DNA from: Pseudomonadota bacterium
GTDB taxonomy: Bacteria > Pseudomonadota > Gammaproteobacteria > Arenicellales > Poriferihabitantaceae
Direction: 5' to 3'
Assembly: GCA_024226105.1 (NCBI GenBank)
Contig: JAAELZ010000846.1
Span: 1-6,664, forward strand
DNA length: 6,664 nucleotides
The translations under genes and the position numbers were made by a program. How positions within the stretch are numbered: position 1 is the stretch's first letter; each line of letters begins with the position of its first letter. Positions 6,462-6,664 of the stretch are shown one piece after another. Under the pieces are notes generated by a model that worked only from the letters and a program-made list of their open reading frames with translations, was not told the DNA's origin and did not search any database.

Positions 6462-6664
6462 TGCTGGCCCTCACTGGTGTTGATTTGTTCAGCTGAAGCA
6501 GCCAGCAGATCAACGATCATGCCTAGCTCTCTCACGGTCATTTTGTCAGCGAAGTCCCTGGGCATAATATCGGCGAACCCTTCTGCGATGACTGCACCCG
6601 GATCAACAATGCTTTGCTGAATTTGCATCTTATCCTGGCGTTCTCCCACATCATCCAGCGCGGG
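6458..6664 (-). CDS. Class I c-type cytochrome, C-terminal fragment
   Basis: The frame is open to the right edge, so only the last 68 residues are seen and the CxxCH haem site lies beyond 6664. The visible part begins PALDDVGERQ and continues SIVDPGAVIAEGF, then IMPRDF with the presumed Met haem ligand, and the final helix KMTVRELGMIVDLLAAS. This order is the usual C-terminal half of a small periplasmic or membrane-tethered class I cytochrome c. No C-terminal membrane helix is present. The TGA stop overlaps the ATG of the triheme/haem-b gene (ATGA), which implies coupled translation and a shared electron-transfer role. The true start is outside the window; an internal GTG at 6649 is not the start. 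Confidence 0.85.
   Translation of the reverse strand, partial: PALDDVGERQDKMQIQQSIVDPGAVIAEGFADIMPRDFADKMTVRELGMIVDLLAASAEQINTSEGQQ

Overview
The window comes from a bacterial chromosome of moderate GC content. The protein sequences look proteobacterial, most likely a gammaproteobacterium with anaerobic or microaerobic respiration; this is an impression from protein style, as no rRNA or other taxonomic marker is present. Two transcription units converge. On the left, on the + strand, is the 3' end of an ATP-dependent phosphoenolpyruvate carboxykinase gene (pckA, 1-510). Everything from 882 to the right edge lies on the - strand and reads leftwards.

In transcription order the - strand genes are: the tail of a class I c-type cytochrome (cut by the window edge at 6664); an 809-residue membrane-anchored protein with three c-type haem domains fused to an ethylbenzene-dehydrogenase-type haem-b domain (4032-6461); a single-domain bacteriohemerythrin (3521-3988); and a complete molybdate ABC transporter, modA (2640-3434), modB (1943-2620) and modC (882-1946). 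The two cytochrome genes overlap by ATGA, as do modB and modC, so each pair is probably translationally coupled.

The haem-b domain is the gamma-subunit fold of type II DMSO-reductase-family molybdoenzymes (ethylbenzene, DMS, selenate, chlorate and nitrite/nitrate-type enzymes). Its position next to a dedicated molybdate importer suggests that the window is the downstream end of a respiratory molybdoenzyme locus. The catalytic Mo-bisPGD and Fe-S subunits would then lie beyond 6664. The large cytochrome would carry electrons between such an enzyme and the membrane or soluble cytochrome pool. The hemerythrin may bind O2 or NO for an oxygen-sensitive system. A near-consensus FNR/Anr-type box (3521-3534) lies over the 3' end of the hemerythrin gene, 41.5 bp upstream of a plausible modA start point. 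It hints that molybdate uptake is switched on with low oxygen.

Between the convergent units (511-881) there is no convincing gene, only hairpins and short repeats consistent with a transcription-end region. I see no mobile element, CRISPR array, tRNA or rRNA.
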